Shown here: positions 7,349 to 14,938 of the stretch, piece after piece | Numbering within the stretch: the stretch's first letter is position 1 | How the letters are laid out: every line of letters starts with the position of its first letter | Assembly (NCBI GenBank): GCA_045649105.1 | Contig: JAZRPG010000036.1 | Span: 1-33,236 of the forward strand | Source of the DNA: JAZRPG01 sp045649105 | GTDB taxonomy: Bacteria; Bacillota; Clostridia; Oscillospirales; JAAYXM01 | Direction: 5' to 3' | DNA length: 33,236 nt | Notes under the pieces: model-generated | Told to the model about the DNA's origin: nothing | The model's database searches: none | What the model saw: only the letters and a program-made list of their open reading frames with translations | Translations under genes and position numbers: made by a program

Positions 7349-9076
7349 ATGTTAAGAAATCTGTTGCCGTGCATCGGGAAATATAAAAAGTATGCATTTG
7401 CAGCTCCCTTATGCGTGGTTCTTGAGGTAATACTTGAAATATTCGTGCCGTTTCTCATGTCGAAGATAATTGATGTGGGAATAAACGGTGACGGCGGTGT
7501 TCCATATATTGTAAAAATAGGCGTTCTCATGATAATTATGTCGGCATTTTCGCTTTTGTGCGGCGCGCTTTCGGGGCGTTTTGCGTCAGTGGCGAGCACG
7601 GGCTTTTCAAAGAATGTGCGCAAACGTCTTTTTGATAAGATACAGGATTTTTCGTTTGCAAATGTCGATAAGTTCAGCACTGCGTCACTCGTCACGAGAA
7701 TGACGACGGATGTCACCTTTTTGCAGAATTCATTTATGATGATAATCCGTATGATGGTGCGCGCGCCAGTCATGCTTGTGAGTGCGACTGTTCTTGCCAT
7801 ATCCATAAATGCGGAGCTTGCAGTTGTGTTTCTGGTGGCAATTCCCGTGCTTGGTGCGGCGGTTTTCCTGATAGGGACAAAAGCGCATCCGATGTTTATG
7901 CGGATGTTTAAAAAGTACGACGGGATGAACGCATCCGTGCAGGAGAGCCTTATTGCCATACGCGTGGTTAAAGCGTACAATCGCGGCGAGTATGAGAATG
8001 AGAAATTTGCAAGCGCGGCTTCAAGCCTCTGCACGGCGCAACGCCGAGCCGAACGCATATTGATACTCAATATGCCCATTATGCAGCTTGTTATGTATGC
8101 CTGCATTATTGCTGTTTTGTGGCTCGGCGGAAACATGATAGCAAGCGGCAGCATGCTCACGGGAGAGCTTGTGAGCTTTATAAGCTATATAAGTCAGATA
8201 CTTGTTGCTCTTATGATGATTTCCATGTGCTTTGTAGGGATAGTTATGTCACGGGCCTCCGTAAACAGAATCTGTGAGGTGCTTGATGAAGAAATAGATA
8301 TAAAAGAAGAAAATGACGGACTCTGCGCTGTTTTGCACGGCGGCATATCATTTGAAAATGTTACGTTTTCATATTCAGGTGATGAAAAAAAGGCGGCGCT
8401 GTCCGATATAAATCTTGAAATAAAGCCGGGTGAAACCGTCGGAATAATCGGCGGTACGGGTTCCGGCAAGACCTCGCTTGTACAGCTTATTCCGCGGCTG
8501 TATGATGCGACCGTCGGAACGGTTAAGGTGGGCGGAGAGGATGTGCGCAGCTATAAGCTTGAGCCACTTCGAGATGCCGTTGCCATGGTACTTCAGAACA
8601 ATGTGCTGTTTTCCGGAACGATATTAGACAATATAAAATGGGGAAATGAAAATGCCGACGATGGGGAGATTAAACGCGTATGCCGTGCCGCGGCAGCGCA
8701 CGACTTTATAATGTCTTTTCCCGAAGGCTATGGGACATATCTCGGCCAGGGCGGTGTCAATGTATCGGGAGGACAGAAGCAGCGTCTGTGTATTGCGCGT
8801 GCGCTCCTTAAAAAGCCGAAGATTCTCATTCTCGACGACAGCACAAGTGCAGTAGATACCGCAACGGACAGCAAAATCCGCGAGGCATTCAGAAAAGAGC
8901 TTCCGGATACCACGAAAATAATAATTGCACAGCGCATCTCCTCGGTCAGTGATGCGGACAAAATAATAGTTCTTGATGACGGAAAAATAAGCGCAGTAGG
9001 AACACATGACGAGCTTCTCGTGTCAAGTGATATTTACCGCGAGGTATTTGCGTCACAACAGAAGGCGGTGGATTAA
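7349..9076 (+). CDS. ABC exporter, permease–ATPase subunit with degenerate ATP site (heterodimer subunit 1)
   Basis: A 575-residue half-transporter: six-helix transmembrane domain (about residues 15–310) and a C-terminal ATPase domain. Walker A is GGTGSGKT (about 368–375) and the signature is VSGGQKQR (about 472). Walker B reads ILDDSTSAVD, so the catalytic glutamate is aspartate (about 497), and the switch histidine is glutamine in IIIAQRIS (about 528). These two changes mark the degenerate-site subunit of heterodimeric exporters such as BmrC, LmrC and TM287, which export drugs or lipids. Start at ATG 7349 with GTGGAGGA upstream; an in-frame TTG at 7319 lacks such a site. It is directly followed by its partner one base downstream. 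Confidence 0.94.
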   Translation: MLRNLLPCIGKYKKYAFAAPLCVVLEVILEIFVPFLMSKIIDVGINGDGGVPYIVKIGVLMIIMSAFSLLCGALSGRFASVASTGFSKNVRKRLFDKIQDFSFANVDKFSTASLVTRMTTDVTFLQNSFMMIIRMMVRAPVMLVSATVLAISINAELAVVFLVAIPVLGAAVFLIGTKAHPMFMRMFKKYDGMNASVQESLIAIRVVKAYNRGEYENEKFASAASSLCTAQRRAERILILNMPIMQLVMYACIIAVLWLGGNMIASGSMLTGELVSFISYISQILVALMMISMCFVGIVMSRASVNRICEVLDEEIDIKEENDGLCAVLHGGISFENVTFSYSGDEKKAALSDINLEIKPGETVGIIGGTGSGKTSLVQLIPRLYDATVGTVKVGGEDVRSYKLEPLRDAVAMVLQNNVLFSGTILDNIKWGNENADDGEIKRVCRAAAAHDFIMSFPEGYGTYLGQGGVNVSGGQKQRLCIARALLKKPKILILDDSTSAVDTATDSKIREAFRKELPDTTKIIIAQRISSVSDADKIIVLDDGKISAVGTHDELLVSSDIYREVFASQQKAVD

Positions 9077-9077
9077 T

Positions 9078-10982
9078 ATGGCAGGAAAGAAAGAGACGGC
9101 GCAGCCTCAGAAGAGTCCGCGGGGAGGAAGAAAACCAAAAAACGCAAAGAAGACTATAGGGAGAATACTCGGATATATGTCGGGATACAGGCTCGGACTT
9201 GTCTTTGTGTTTATCGGCATAATAGGGAGCTCTCTTGCAGGAGTTGCGGGAACATATTTCTTAAAGCCTATTATAAATTCCATATCAGAAGGAGTAAAAA
9301 GCGGAAATTTCGATGTTTCCGGCCTTGTCAGGACTCTCTGCATAATGGGCGTGATATATGCCTGCGGTGCGGCATGCACCTATCTGTACAACAGGATAAT
9401 GCTCAATATTTCGACATCTACAATGAAGAAAATAAGGACGGATATGTTCGCCTGCTTGCAGAAACTTCCCATTAAGTATTATGACACGCACACACACGGC
9501 GAGATAATGAGCCGCTTTTCAAATGATACAGACACTCTTCGTGAAATGCTGAGTCAGGGCATTCCGCAGATGTTCTCATCGGGCATAACGGTAATCGGTG
9601 TGTTTACAATGATGCTTGTGCTCAGCCCGGCACTGACGCTTCTTATTTTAATGATGCTCGCTGTTATGCTTTTCGTTGTGAGAAAAGTGGGCGGAAAGAG
9701 CGCCATGTATTTCATGAGGCAGCAGAAGTCACTCGGTACGGTCAACGGATATATAGAAGAAATGATAGAAGGGCAGAAGGTTATTAAGGTTTTCTGCCAT
9801 GAGGGCGAGGCTAAAAAACAGTTTGAAAAGATAAACGAAGAGCTTTTCCGTTCTGCGTCAAACGCACACACTTTTGCAAGTATTCTTATGCCGATAATGA
9901 ACAATCTGTCATATGTAAATTACGGCCTTACGGCGACTGCGGGTGCAATGCTTGCTGTGTACGGCTTTATGGATATAGGCACGGTTGCATCGTTTCTGCA
10001 GTATACGCGTTCATTTTCCCATCCGATAACGCAGCTTTCACAGCAGTTTAATTCGATAATAAACGCGCTTGCCGGCGCCGAGAGGATATTTGAGCTTATG
10101 GACGAGGAGCCTGAGCACGATGACGGATATGTGACTCTCGTTTATGCAAAGCGCGAAGCAAACGGTGAGCTTTGCGAGAGTGCGGAGCGAACCGGTATAT
10201 GGGCGTGGAAGCATCCGCACAGCGACGGAACAACGACATATACAGAGGTAAAGGGTGATGTCCGCTTTGAGGATGTAGTGTTTGGCTATGAGGAAAATAA
10301 AAATGTTTTAAACGGTATATCTCTTTATGCAAAGCCGGGACAGAAAATTGCATTCGTAGGCTCTACGGGAGCAGGAAAGACAACAATCACAAATCTGATA
10401 AACAGATTTTACGATGTTCCTGACGGTAAAATAAGATATGACGGAATAAATATAAATAAGATAAAGAAGGGGGATTTGCGCCGCTCTCTCGGAATGGTGT
10501 TGCAGGATACCCATCTGTTTACCGATACGGTCCGCGAAAATATCCGCTACGGTAAACTTGATGCTACCGATGAAGAGGTGGAGCGTGCGGCAAAAATCGC
10601 AAATGCGCATTCTTTCATATCGCATTTGCCGGACGGTTATGATACGGTGCTGACCGCGGACGGCGTAAATCTGAGCCAGGGCCAGCGTCAGCTTATTTCG
10701 ATAGCGCGCGCCGCGGTGGCAGACCCGCCGGTTTTAATTCTTGATGAGGCAACAAGCTCGGTAGATACGCGTACGGAGGCGCTTATAGAAAAAGGTATGG
10801 ATAAGCTTATGGAAGGCAGGACGGTGTTTGTTATAGCCCACAGGCTGTCCACCGTACGCAACTCCGAGGCCATAATGGTGCTTGAAAACGGCGAGATTAT
10901 CGAGCGCGGTACGCATGAGGATTTGCTTGCCGAGAAGGGCAAATATTATCAGCTTTATACAGGAATGTTTGAACTCGAATAA
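9078..10982 (+). CDS. ABC exporter, permease–ATPase subunit with canonical ATP site (heterodimer subunit 2)
   Basis: A 634-residue half-transporter: a basic, lysine-rich N-terminal tail (about 1–35), a six-helix membrane domain and an ATPase domain. Walker A is GSTGAGKT (about 428–435), signature LSQGQRQ (about 532), Walker B ILDEATSSVD with the catalytic glutamate (about 557), and the switch histidine in IAHRLS (about 588). An insertion of about 50 residues between membrane and ATPase domains (EEPEHDDGY to TYTEVKG) is typical of the BmrD/LmrD-type partner. The ATG at 9078 follows the first subunit's stop by one base, with GGCGGTGG as ribosome-binding site. The substrate cannot be told from sequence. 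Confidence 0.94.
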   Translation: MAGKKETAQPQKSPRGGRKPKNAKKTIGRILGYMSGYRLGLVFVFIGIIGSSLAGVAGTYFLKPIINSISEGVKSGNFDVSGLVRTLCIMGVIYACGAACTYLYNRIMLNISTSTMKKIRTDMFACLQKLPIKYYDTHTHGEIMSRFSNDTDTLREMLSQGIPQMFSSGITVIGVFTMMLVLSPALTLLILMMLAVMLFVVRKVGGKSAMYFMRQQKSLGTVNGYIEEMIEGQKVIKVFCHEGEAKKQFEKINEELFRSASNAHTFASILMPIMNNLSYVNYGLTATAGAMLAVYGFMDIGTVASFLQYTRSFSHPITQLSQQFNSIINALAGAERIFELMDEEPEHDDGYVTLVYAKREANGELCESAERTGIWAWKHPHSDGTTTYTEVKGDVRFEDVVFGYEENKNVLNGISLYAKPGQKIAFVGSTGAGKTTITNLINRFYDVPDGKIRYDGININKIKKGDLRRSLGMVLQDTHLFTDTVRENIRYGKLDATDEEVERAAKIANAHSFISHLPDGYDTVLTADGVNLSQGQRQLISIARAAVADPPVLILDEATSSVDTRTEALIEKGMDKLMEGRTVFVIAHRLSTVRNSEAIMVLENGEIIERGTHEDLLAEKGKYYQLYTGMFELE

Positions 10983-11008
10983 AAAAGAAAAAATTTCAAA
11001 AAAAAGAC

Positions 11009-11038
11009 TTGACCGGCAAGTGAATGTTGTGGTACAAT
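11009..11038 (+). promoter_or_regulatory. Promoter for rpmG–secE–nusG
   Basis: TTGACC (11009–11014), 18-bp spacer, TACAAT (11033–11038). Transcription would begin near 11045, giving a leader of about 130 bases before rpmG. An A-rich stretch precedes it, and no terminator was recognised for the ABC exporter genes, so read-through from them is possible. Confidence 0.75.
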
Positions 11039-11175
11039 ATGTATTACCTGTGAAAGGTCTTTTTTTTGTGCGCTCTTTTAGCGATGTCAAAAAGAGAGCT
11101 GTGCGGGAGAAACAAAAGTTTCCGCGAGGCCGTTAAGGCTGTCAGGGAGGCAAATTATTCTTTGGAGGCGCCGTT

Positions 11176-11325
11176 ATGAGAACAAAAATTACACTCGTTT
11201 GCCAGGAGTGCAAGCGCAGAAACTACGACACAATGAAAGAGAAGAAGAACGATCCGGACAGGCTCGAAATGCGTAAGCATTGCCCGTTCTGCCGTAAGCA
11301 TACTCTGCATAAGGAAACAAAGTAA
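11176..11325 (+). CDS. rpmG: 50S ribosomal protein L33
   Basis: A 49-residue protein beginning MRTKITLVCQECKRRNY and ending KHTLHKETK. The zinc-binding cysteine pairs C9/C12 and C36/C39 are intact, so this is the zinc-containing (C+) type of L33. ATG 11176 is preceded by TTTGGAGGCG. It has its normal position ahead of secE and nusG. Confidence 0.95.
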   Translation: MRTKITLVCQECKRRNYDTMKEKKNDPDRLEMRKHCPFCRKHTLHKETK

Positions 11326-11370
11326 TTCGGGTTTTTCTTTGGAAATTGAATGAAAGGGAGTGCTGTTTAA

Positions 11371-11571
11371 GTGGCAGAGAGAAAAAAATTCAGCATTAAG
11401 TCCTGGTTTCGCGAGATGCGAAGTGAGCTTAAGAAGGTCGTTTGGCCTACATGGAACCAGGTGTATAAAAACACATGGATTGTTTTGATGGTTTGCGCTA
11501 TCTTTGCCGTGATGATTTTCATTATGGATTCCGTGCTCTTTTTAGGGGTAGACCAGCTCCTTAAAATTTAG
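11371..11571 (+). CDS. secE: Preprotein translocase subunit SecE
   Basis: A 66-residue single-span subunit of the SecYEG translocon in the cytoplasmic membrane. The conserved amphipathic segment FREMRSELKKVVWPTWNQV (about residues 13–31) precedes one transmembrane helix (about 35–58). This is the short form usual in Gram-positive bacteria. The start is GTG at 11371 with GAAAGGGAG upstream. It lies between rpmG and nusG, the normal order. Confidence 0.95.
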   Translation: MAERKKFSIKSWFREMRSELKKVVWPTWNQVYKNTWIVLMVCAIFAVMIFIMDSVLFLGVDQLLKI

Positions 11572-11589
11572 CGGAGGAGTGTTGTCAGC

Positions 11590-12117
11590 ATGGCTGGAAA
11601 TGCAAAATGGTATGTAATACACACGTACTCGGGCTATGAAAATAAAGTAGCCGCAACAATTGAAAAAGCAGTTGAGAATCGCAAACTGCACGACCTTATT
11701 TGCGCTGTAAATGTCCCCGTCGAAAATGTTGTCGAGGTAAAGGACGGTAAAAAGAAGGAGATAGAGCGCAAGATTTTCCCGGGCTATGTCCTCGTGAAAA
11801 TGGTTATGACAGACGAGAGCTGGCATGTTGTTCGTAATACCCGCGGTGTTACGGGCTTTGTCGGACCTGCGAGTAAGCCGGTTCCGCTTAGTGACGAGGA
11901 GGTTGCAAACCTCGGCGTTGAGAAGCGCGAGCTTGTAATTGATTATGATGTCGGTGATAATGTAAAGATAATCGACGGAGCGCTTGAGGATTTCGTCGGT
12001 ATTGTTGATGAGGTTTCACTCGACAAAAACAAAATTCGCGTTATTGTTTCAATGTTTGGCAGAGAAACGCCTGTTGAGCTTGAACCTGACCAGGTAGAGC
12101 CATTGCGCGAAGATTAA
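11590..12117 (+). CDS. nusG: Transcription termination/antitermination factor NusG
   Basis: A 175-residue elongation factor that binds RNA polymerase and couples it to the ribosome or Rho. The N-terminal NGN domain begins WYVIHTYSGYENKVA and contains FPGYVLVKM and VRNTRGVTGFVG. The C-terminal KOW domain (about residues 122–175) includes GDNVKIIDGALEDFVGIV and ends near VELEPDQVEPL. It starts with ATG 11590 after a GCGGAGGAG site, 18 bases from the secE stop. Confidence 0.97.
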   Translation: MAGNAKWYVIHTYSGYENKVAATIEKAVENRKLHDLICAVNVPVENVVEVKDGKKKEIERKIFPGYVLVKMVMTDESWHVVRNTRGVTGFVGPASKPVPLSDEEVANLGVEKRELVIDYDVGDNVKIIDGALEDFVGIVDEVSLDKNKIRVIVSMFGRETPVELEPDQVEPLRED

Positions 12118-12122
12118 AATGC

Positions 12123-12169
12123 ATGCAAGCGCGCTTTGCGCTTTTGCATAAATTCGGACATTTGTCCGA
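12123..12169 (+). other. Two hairpins in the nusG–rplK intergenic region
   Basis: The first stem pairs ATGC-AAGCGC (12123–12132) with GCGCTT-tt-GCAT (12138–12149), leaving a two-base bulge. The second is a perfect stem TCGGAC/GTCCGA with loop ATTT (12154–12169). Neither is followed by a T run, so they are not ordinary terminators. They directly precede the L1-mimic leader and may be processing sites or part of the leader fold. Confidence 0.5.
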
Positions 12170-12170
12170 C

Positions 12171-12240
12171 GTGGGAGGCATCTGAGTGCGCGGGAGACGC
12201 TTCTTAATTCCGCAATATGCAGAATGCCGCCATTTACCAC
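12171..12240 (+). promoter_or_regulatory. Putative L1-binding leader (23S rRNA mimic) upstream of rplK
   Basis: The segment opens with GTGGGAGGC and closes with GCCGCCATTTACCAC. The L1 site in 23S rRNA helices 76–77 has the same arrangement (a GUGGGAGGC strand opposite a GCCG…AAAUACCAC strand). Free L1 binding such a mimic represses translation of the L11–L1 operon in other bacteria. The AAGGAGGTG of rplK begins 9 bases downstream, suited to occlusion. The sequence match is seen; L1 control is inferred from that similarity. Confidence 0.7.
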
Positions 12241-12265
12241 ATTTTATTAAGGAGGTGCACCAGTT

Positions 12266-12691
12266 ATGGCACAGAAAGTAGTAGGTTTTATTAAACTTCA
12301 GATTCCGGCAGGAAAGGCAACACCTGCGCCCCCGGTAGGTCCGGCACTCGGTCAGCACGGTGTAAATATCGTCCAGTTCACGAAGGATTTTAACGAGCGT
12401 ACAAAAAATGATATCGGACTTGTTATTCCGGTCATCATTACGGTTTATGCAGACCGTTCGTTCACTTTCGTCACTAAGACACCGCCGGCATCCGTACTTA
12501 TAAAGAAGGCTTGCAAAATCGAGAGCGGTTCAGGCGTTCCGAATAAGACAAAGGTTGCTAAGATAAGCAAAGAAGAGCTCAGAAAAATTGCAGAGCTTAA
12601 GGCTCCTGACCTCAATGCAGCTTCAGTAGAGAATGCTATGACAATGATAGCAGGAACTGCACGCAGCATGGGCGTCACGGTTGAGGACTAA
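12266..12691 (+). CDS. rplK: 50S ribosomal protein L11
   Basis: A 141-residue protein of the ribosomal GTPase-associated centre. It starts MAQKVVGFIKLQIPAGKATPAPPVGPALGQHGVN, with the proline-rich linker typical of L11, and ends in the RNA-binding domain (IAGTARSMGVTVED). ATG 12266 follows a strong AAGGAGGTG. It is followed by rplA, the standard order. Confidence 0.98.
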   Translation: MAQKVVGFIKLQIPAGKATPAPPVGPALGQHGVNIVQFTKDFNERTKNDIGLVIPVIITVYADRSFTFVTKTPPASVLIKKACKIESGSGVPNKTKVAKISKEELRKIAELKAPDLNAASVENAMTMIAGTARSMGVTVED

Positions 12692-12754
12692 CTGATAAAG
12701 CACAGGCGGAAAACATATTGCGAAACTGATTTCAGTTTTGTTAAGTTCGCCTAA

Positions 12755-12792
12755 GTGGGAGGGCGCGCTTGTCGCAGCCCGAAAATTACCAC
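12755..12792 (+). promoter_or_regulatory. Second putative L1-binding leader, upstream of rplA
   Basis: GTGGGAGGGC (from 12755) pairs in outline with GCCC…GAAAATTACCAC (ending 12792), giving a compact version of the same L1-site mimic as at 12171–12240. The rplA ribosome-binding site AAGGAGGT begins immediately after it (12793–12800), so binding could block initiation. A further small stem, AAACTG/CAGTTT, lies just upstream (12724–12739). Confidence 0.65.
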
Positions 12793-12807
12793 AAGGAGGT
12801 ATTTACA

Positions 12808-13503
12808 GTGCAAAGAGGAAAAAAATATACAGACAGTGCAAAGCTTATAGACCGCATGGCTCAGTATGAGGCAGAGGAAGCATTTGCGCTCATGGAAAAA
12901 TTCGGCAAAGCAAAGTTTGACGAAACAGTTGAGCTTCATATAAAGCTTGGCGTTGACTCTCGTCATGCTGATCAGCAGGTTCGCGGTGCGGTAGTTCTTC
13001 CGCACGGAACAGGTAAGACAGTACGCGTCTGCGTTTTCGCTAAGGGTGATAAGGCTAAGGAGGCTGAAGAGGCCGGAGCCGATGTCGTCGGAGCGGAGGA
13101 CCTCGTCGCAAGAATTCAGGGCGAGAACTTCTTTGATTTCGATGTTGTCGTTGCAACACCTGACATGATGGGTCTCGTCGGACGTCTCGGTAAGGTTCTC
13201 GGTCCTAAGGGACTTATGCCGAACCCGAAGGCAGGAACGGTTACAATGGACGTTGCAAAGGCAATAGCAGACCTGAAGGCAGGTAAGATTGAGTATCGTC
13301 TCGATAAGACGAACATTATCCACTGCCCGATAGGTAAGGTTTCATTCGGCAGCGAGAAGCTGTGCGAAAACTTTGACACAATTCTCCGCGCTGTCATAAA
13401 GGCAAGACCGGCAGCAGCGAAGGGCACATATATTCGTTCATGTGTAATAGCATCTACGATGGGCCCGGGAATAAAGGTCAATGTTGCAAAAATGCTCGGA
13501 TAA
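12808..13503 (+). CDS. rplA: 50S ribosomal protein L1
   Basis: A 231-residue L1-stalk protein and likely autogenous repressor. Recognisable blocks are GKKYTDSAKLIDR, VELHIKLGVDSRHADQQVRG, VVATPDMMGLVGRLGKVLGPKGLMPNPKAGTV, and the C-terminal GTYIRSCVIASTMGPGIKV. I chose the GTG at 12808, which follows AAGGAGGT by 7 bases and gives the usual N-terminus; an upstream in-frame start at 12769 would lie inside the leader. Two leader elements resembling its rRNA site precede rplK and rplA. Confidence 0.97.
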   Translation: MQRGKKYTDSAKLIDRMAQYEAEEAFALMEKFGKAKFDETVELHIKLGVDSRHADQQVRGAVVLPHGTGKTVRVCVFAKGDKAKEAEEAGADVVGAEDLVARIQGENFFDFDVVVATPDMMGLVGRLGKVLGPKGLMPNPKAGTVTMDVAKAIADLKAGKIEYRLDKTNIIHCPIGKVSFGSEKLCENFDTILRAVIKARPAAAKGTYIRSCVIASTMGPGIKVNVAKMLG

Positions 13504-13509
13504 TTTATC

Positions 13510-13538
13510 TTGACATTTTTGCTGTGTATTGATATAAT
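13510..13538 (+). promoter_or_regulatory. Consensus promoter for rplJ–rplL
   Basis: TTGACA (13510–13515), exactly 17 bp, then TATAAT (13533–13538): a full match to the sigma-A consensus. It sits just after the rplA stop and drives the L10 leader. Confidence 0.92.
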
Positions 13539-13549
13539 CTTATATGCGT

Positions 13550-13700
13550 CTTAAGACAGCAGGCGTCACATGTGTGGCATAATCGAAAGAAAGCCTGCCG
13601 AGGAAGCAAGTTATATTACCTTATACGGTTAATTGTGATTTGCAAGCCTGTGCGTGTCTTAATACGCATGGGCTTTCATTTTAATTACAGGCGGAGGTGA
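13550..13700 (+). promoter_or_regulatory. Ribosomal L10 leader
   Basis: The untranslated region shows the features of the Firmicute L10(L12)4-binding leader: AAGACAGCAGGCG early on, GCCTGCCGAGG in the middle, TTAATTGTGATTTGCAAGCC, and a final hairpin (about 13645–13674, AGCC-GTGCGT pairing with ACGCAT-GGGCT) followed by TTTCATTTTAA, which looks like an attenuator. The kink-turn and loop fold was not computed. Excess L10–L12 complex is known to bind such leaders and lower rplJL expression. Confidence 0.88.
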
Positions 13701-13705
13701 AAAAT

Positions 13706-14260
13706 ATGCCAAGTGCAAAGGCTTTGGAAGAAAAGAAGAAGTTAGTTGCTGAGCTTGTTGAGAAGATGAAAAACGCGAGCAGCGGTGTTCTTGTTGACTA
13801 TAAGGGTATTACAGTTGCTGACGACACAAAGCTTCGTGCAGATATGCGCAAGAACAATGTCGATTACAGCGTCATGAAGAATACGCTTATCCGTTTCGCA
13901 GCAAAGGAAGCAGGTCTTGAGGGACTTGAGAGCGTTCTTGAGGGAACGACTGCTCTTGCTATAAGCGCAGATGACCTTATTGCTCCGGCGAAGATAGTAG
14001 CTGAGTACGCAAAGAAGAACGAGGATATCTTCAACATTAAGGCCGGATTCATGGACGGCAAGGTTATCGGTGTTGAGGAAATCATGGCGATTGCAGAGCT
14101 CCCGAGCAAGGAGGTCCTCCTTGGACGACTCGTTGGAAGCTTGCAGTCACCGATACTCGGTCTTGCTCTTGTTCTTAAGGCAATATCCGAAAAGGACGGA
14201 GCAGAGGCTCCGGCAGAAGCTCCTGCAGAGGAAGCTTCGGCAGAAGCAGCAGCAGAATAG
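13706..14260 (+). CDS. rplJ: 50S ribosomal protein L10
   Basis: A 184-residue stalk-base protein that carries the L7/L12 dimers. Typical features are VAELVEKMKNASSGVLVDYKGITVADDTKLRADMRK and YSVMKNTLIRFAAKEAGLE near the N-terminus, and SPILGLALVLKAISE near the end. The alanine/glutamate-rich tail (EAPAEAPAEEASAEAAAE) is low-complexity. ATG 13706 follows GGAGGTGA; an ATG 9 bases earlier overlaps that site and is less likely. It is the first gene after the L10 leader. Confidence 0.97.
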   Translation: MPSAKALEEKKKLVAELVEKMKNASSGVLVDYKGITVADDTKLRADMRKNNVDYSVMKNTLIRFAAKEAGLEGLESVLEGTTALAISADDLIAPAKIVAEYAKKNEDIFNIKAGFMDGKVIGVEEIMAIAELPSKEVLLGRLVGSLQSPILGLALVLKAISEKDGAEAPAEAPAEEASAEAAAE

Positions 14261-14304
14261 TCTGAACAAAATTTTGATTTAAAATTTACTTAGGAGGTAA
14301 AACA

Positions 14305-14682
14305 ATGTCTGAGAAAATCACAAATTTCATCGAAGAAGTAAAAGGCTTGACAGTATTAGAGCTTTCTGAGCTCGTAAAGGCACTCGAGGAGGAGTTCGGC
14401 GTATCTGCTACAGCAGCAGTTGCAGTTGCAGCACCGGCAGCAGGTGGCGCAGCACCGGCAGCAGCAGAGAAGACAGACTTTGATGTCATTCTTGCAGATG
14501 TCGGCGGCGCAAAGCTCAACGTCATTAAGGTTGTTCGTGAGATCACAGGTCTTGGCCTTAAGGAAGCTAAAGAGCTCGTTGAGAGTGCTCCGAAGGCAGT
14601 TAAGGAAGGCGTAGGCAAGGACGATGCTGAAGCTATGAAGGCAAAGCTCGAAGAGGCTGGCGCAAAGGTAGAGCTTAAGTAA
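14305..14682 (+). CDS. rplL: 50S ribosomal protein L7/L12
   Basis: A 125-residue stalk protein that recruits translation GTPases. It shows the N-terminal dimerisation helix (ITNFIEEVKGLTVLELSELVKALEEEFGV), the alanine/glycine hinge (about residues 36–53), and the C-terminal domain beginning EKTDFDVIL and including the conserved KVVREITGLGLKEAKELVE. ATG 14305 follows AGGAGGTAA. A terminator follows directly; rpoB is not downstream, unlike in many Firmicutes. Confidence 0.98.
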   Translation: MSEKITNFIEEVKGLTVLELSELVKALEEEFGVSATAAVAVAAPAAGGAAPAAAEKTDFDVILADVGGAKLNVIKVVREITGLGLKEAKELVESAPKAVKEGVGKDDAEAMKAKLEEAGAKVELK

Positions 14683-14697
14683 TTAAAGCGTCTTTAA

Positions 14698-14730
14698 AAA
14701 AGGCGGGGTATGTATATAACCCCGCCTTTT
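14698..14730 (+). terminator. Rho-independent terminator after rplL
   Basis: A perfect 12-bp stem, AAAAGGCGGGGT (14698–14709) with ACCCCGCCTTTT (14719–14730), and a 9-base loop. The T run is within the distal arm. Confidence 0.92.
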
Positions 14731-14759
14731 GCAAAGTATAAAAAGAGCAGTAAAAACTC

Positions 14760-14788
14760 TTGACTATATGCTGCCAAGCATATATAAT
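14760..14788 (+). promoter_or_regulatory. Promoter for tRNA-Ser
   Basis: TTGACT (14760–14765), 17-bp spacer, TATAAT (14783–14788), ending 27 bases before the mature tRNA 5' end. Confidence 0.88.
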
Positions 14789-14815
14789 AAATAAGTCAAA
14801 ATTGAATCAGGATAT

Positions 14816-14907
14816 GGAGAGATGGCTGAGCTGGTCGAATGCGCACGATTGGAAATCTTGTGTGCCCTATAAAGGCACCGAGGGTTCGAATCCCTCTCTC
14901 TCCGCCA
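14816..14907 (+). tRNA. tRNA-Ser (anticodon GGA)
   Basis: A class II tRNA with a long variable arm. The acceptor strands GGAGAGA (14816–14822) and TCTCTCC (14897–14903) pair fully, followed by discriminator G and an encoded CCA (14905–14907). The T arm is GAGGG-TTCGAAT-CCCTC, and the variable arm stem is TGCC/GGCA. The anticodon loop TTGGAAA (14849–14855) gives GGA, reading UCC/UCU. Two stem mismatches are visible: U•U in the D stem (14827/14840) and C•U in the anticodon stem (14846/14858). It may be functional or a degenerate copy. Confidence 0.9.
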
Positions 14908-14938
14908 AAAATCCGTACACGAAAGTGTGCGGATTTTT
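14907..14938 (+). terminator. Terminator after tRNA-Ser
   Basis: AAAAATCCGTACAC pairs with GTGTGCGGATTTTT around a GAAA tetraloop, 14 bp including one T•G pair. The T run ends the distal arm. It begins within the CCA end of the tRNA. Confidence 0.88.

Noticed and set aside
7327..8160. A 277-codon open frame antisense to the first ABC exporter gene
   Set aside because: It is complementary to a membrane domain with clear homology, lacks a ribosome-binding site and resembles no family.
10998..11067. Inverted repeat AAAAAAAGAC…GTCTTTTTTT around the rpmG promoter
   Set aside because: The arms are mostly A/T runs and the promoter lies between them, so the left arm would not be in the transcript. 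It is probably coincidental.
11046..11067. Possible terminator ACCT…AGGT followed by eight T residues
   Set aside because: The stem is only 4 bp and lies at the predicted transcription start, so it cannot act as a normal terminator for rpmG.
12751..13323. A 190-codon open frame antisense to rplA
   Set aside because: It overlaps the L1 leader and an unmistakable rplA; it is cysteine-rich noise without domain features.
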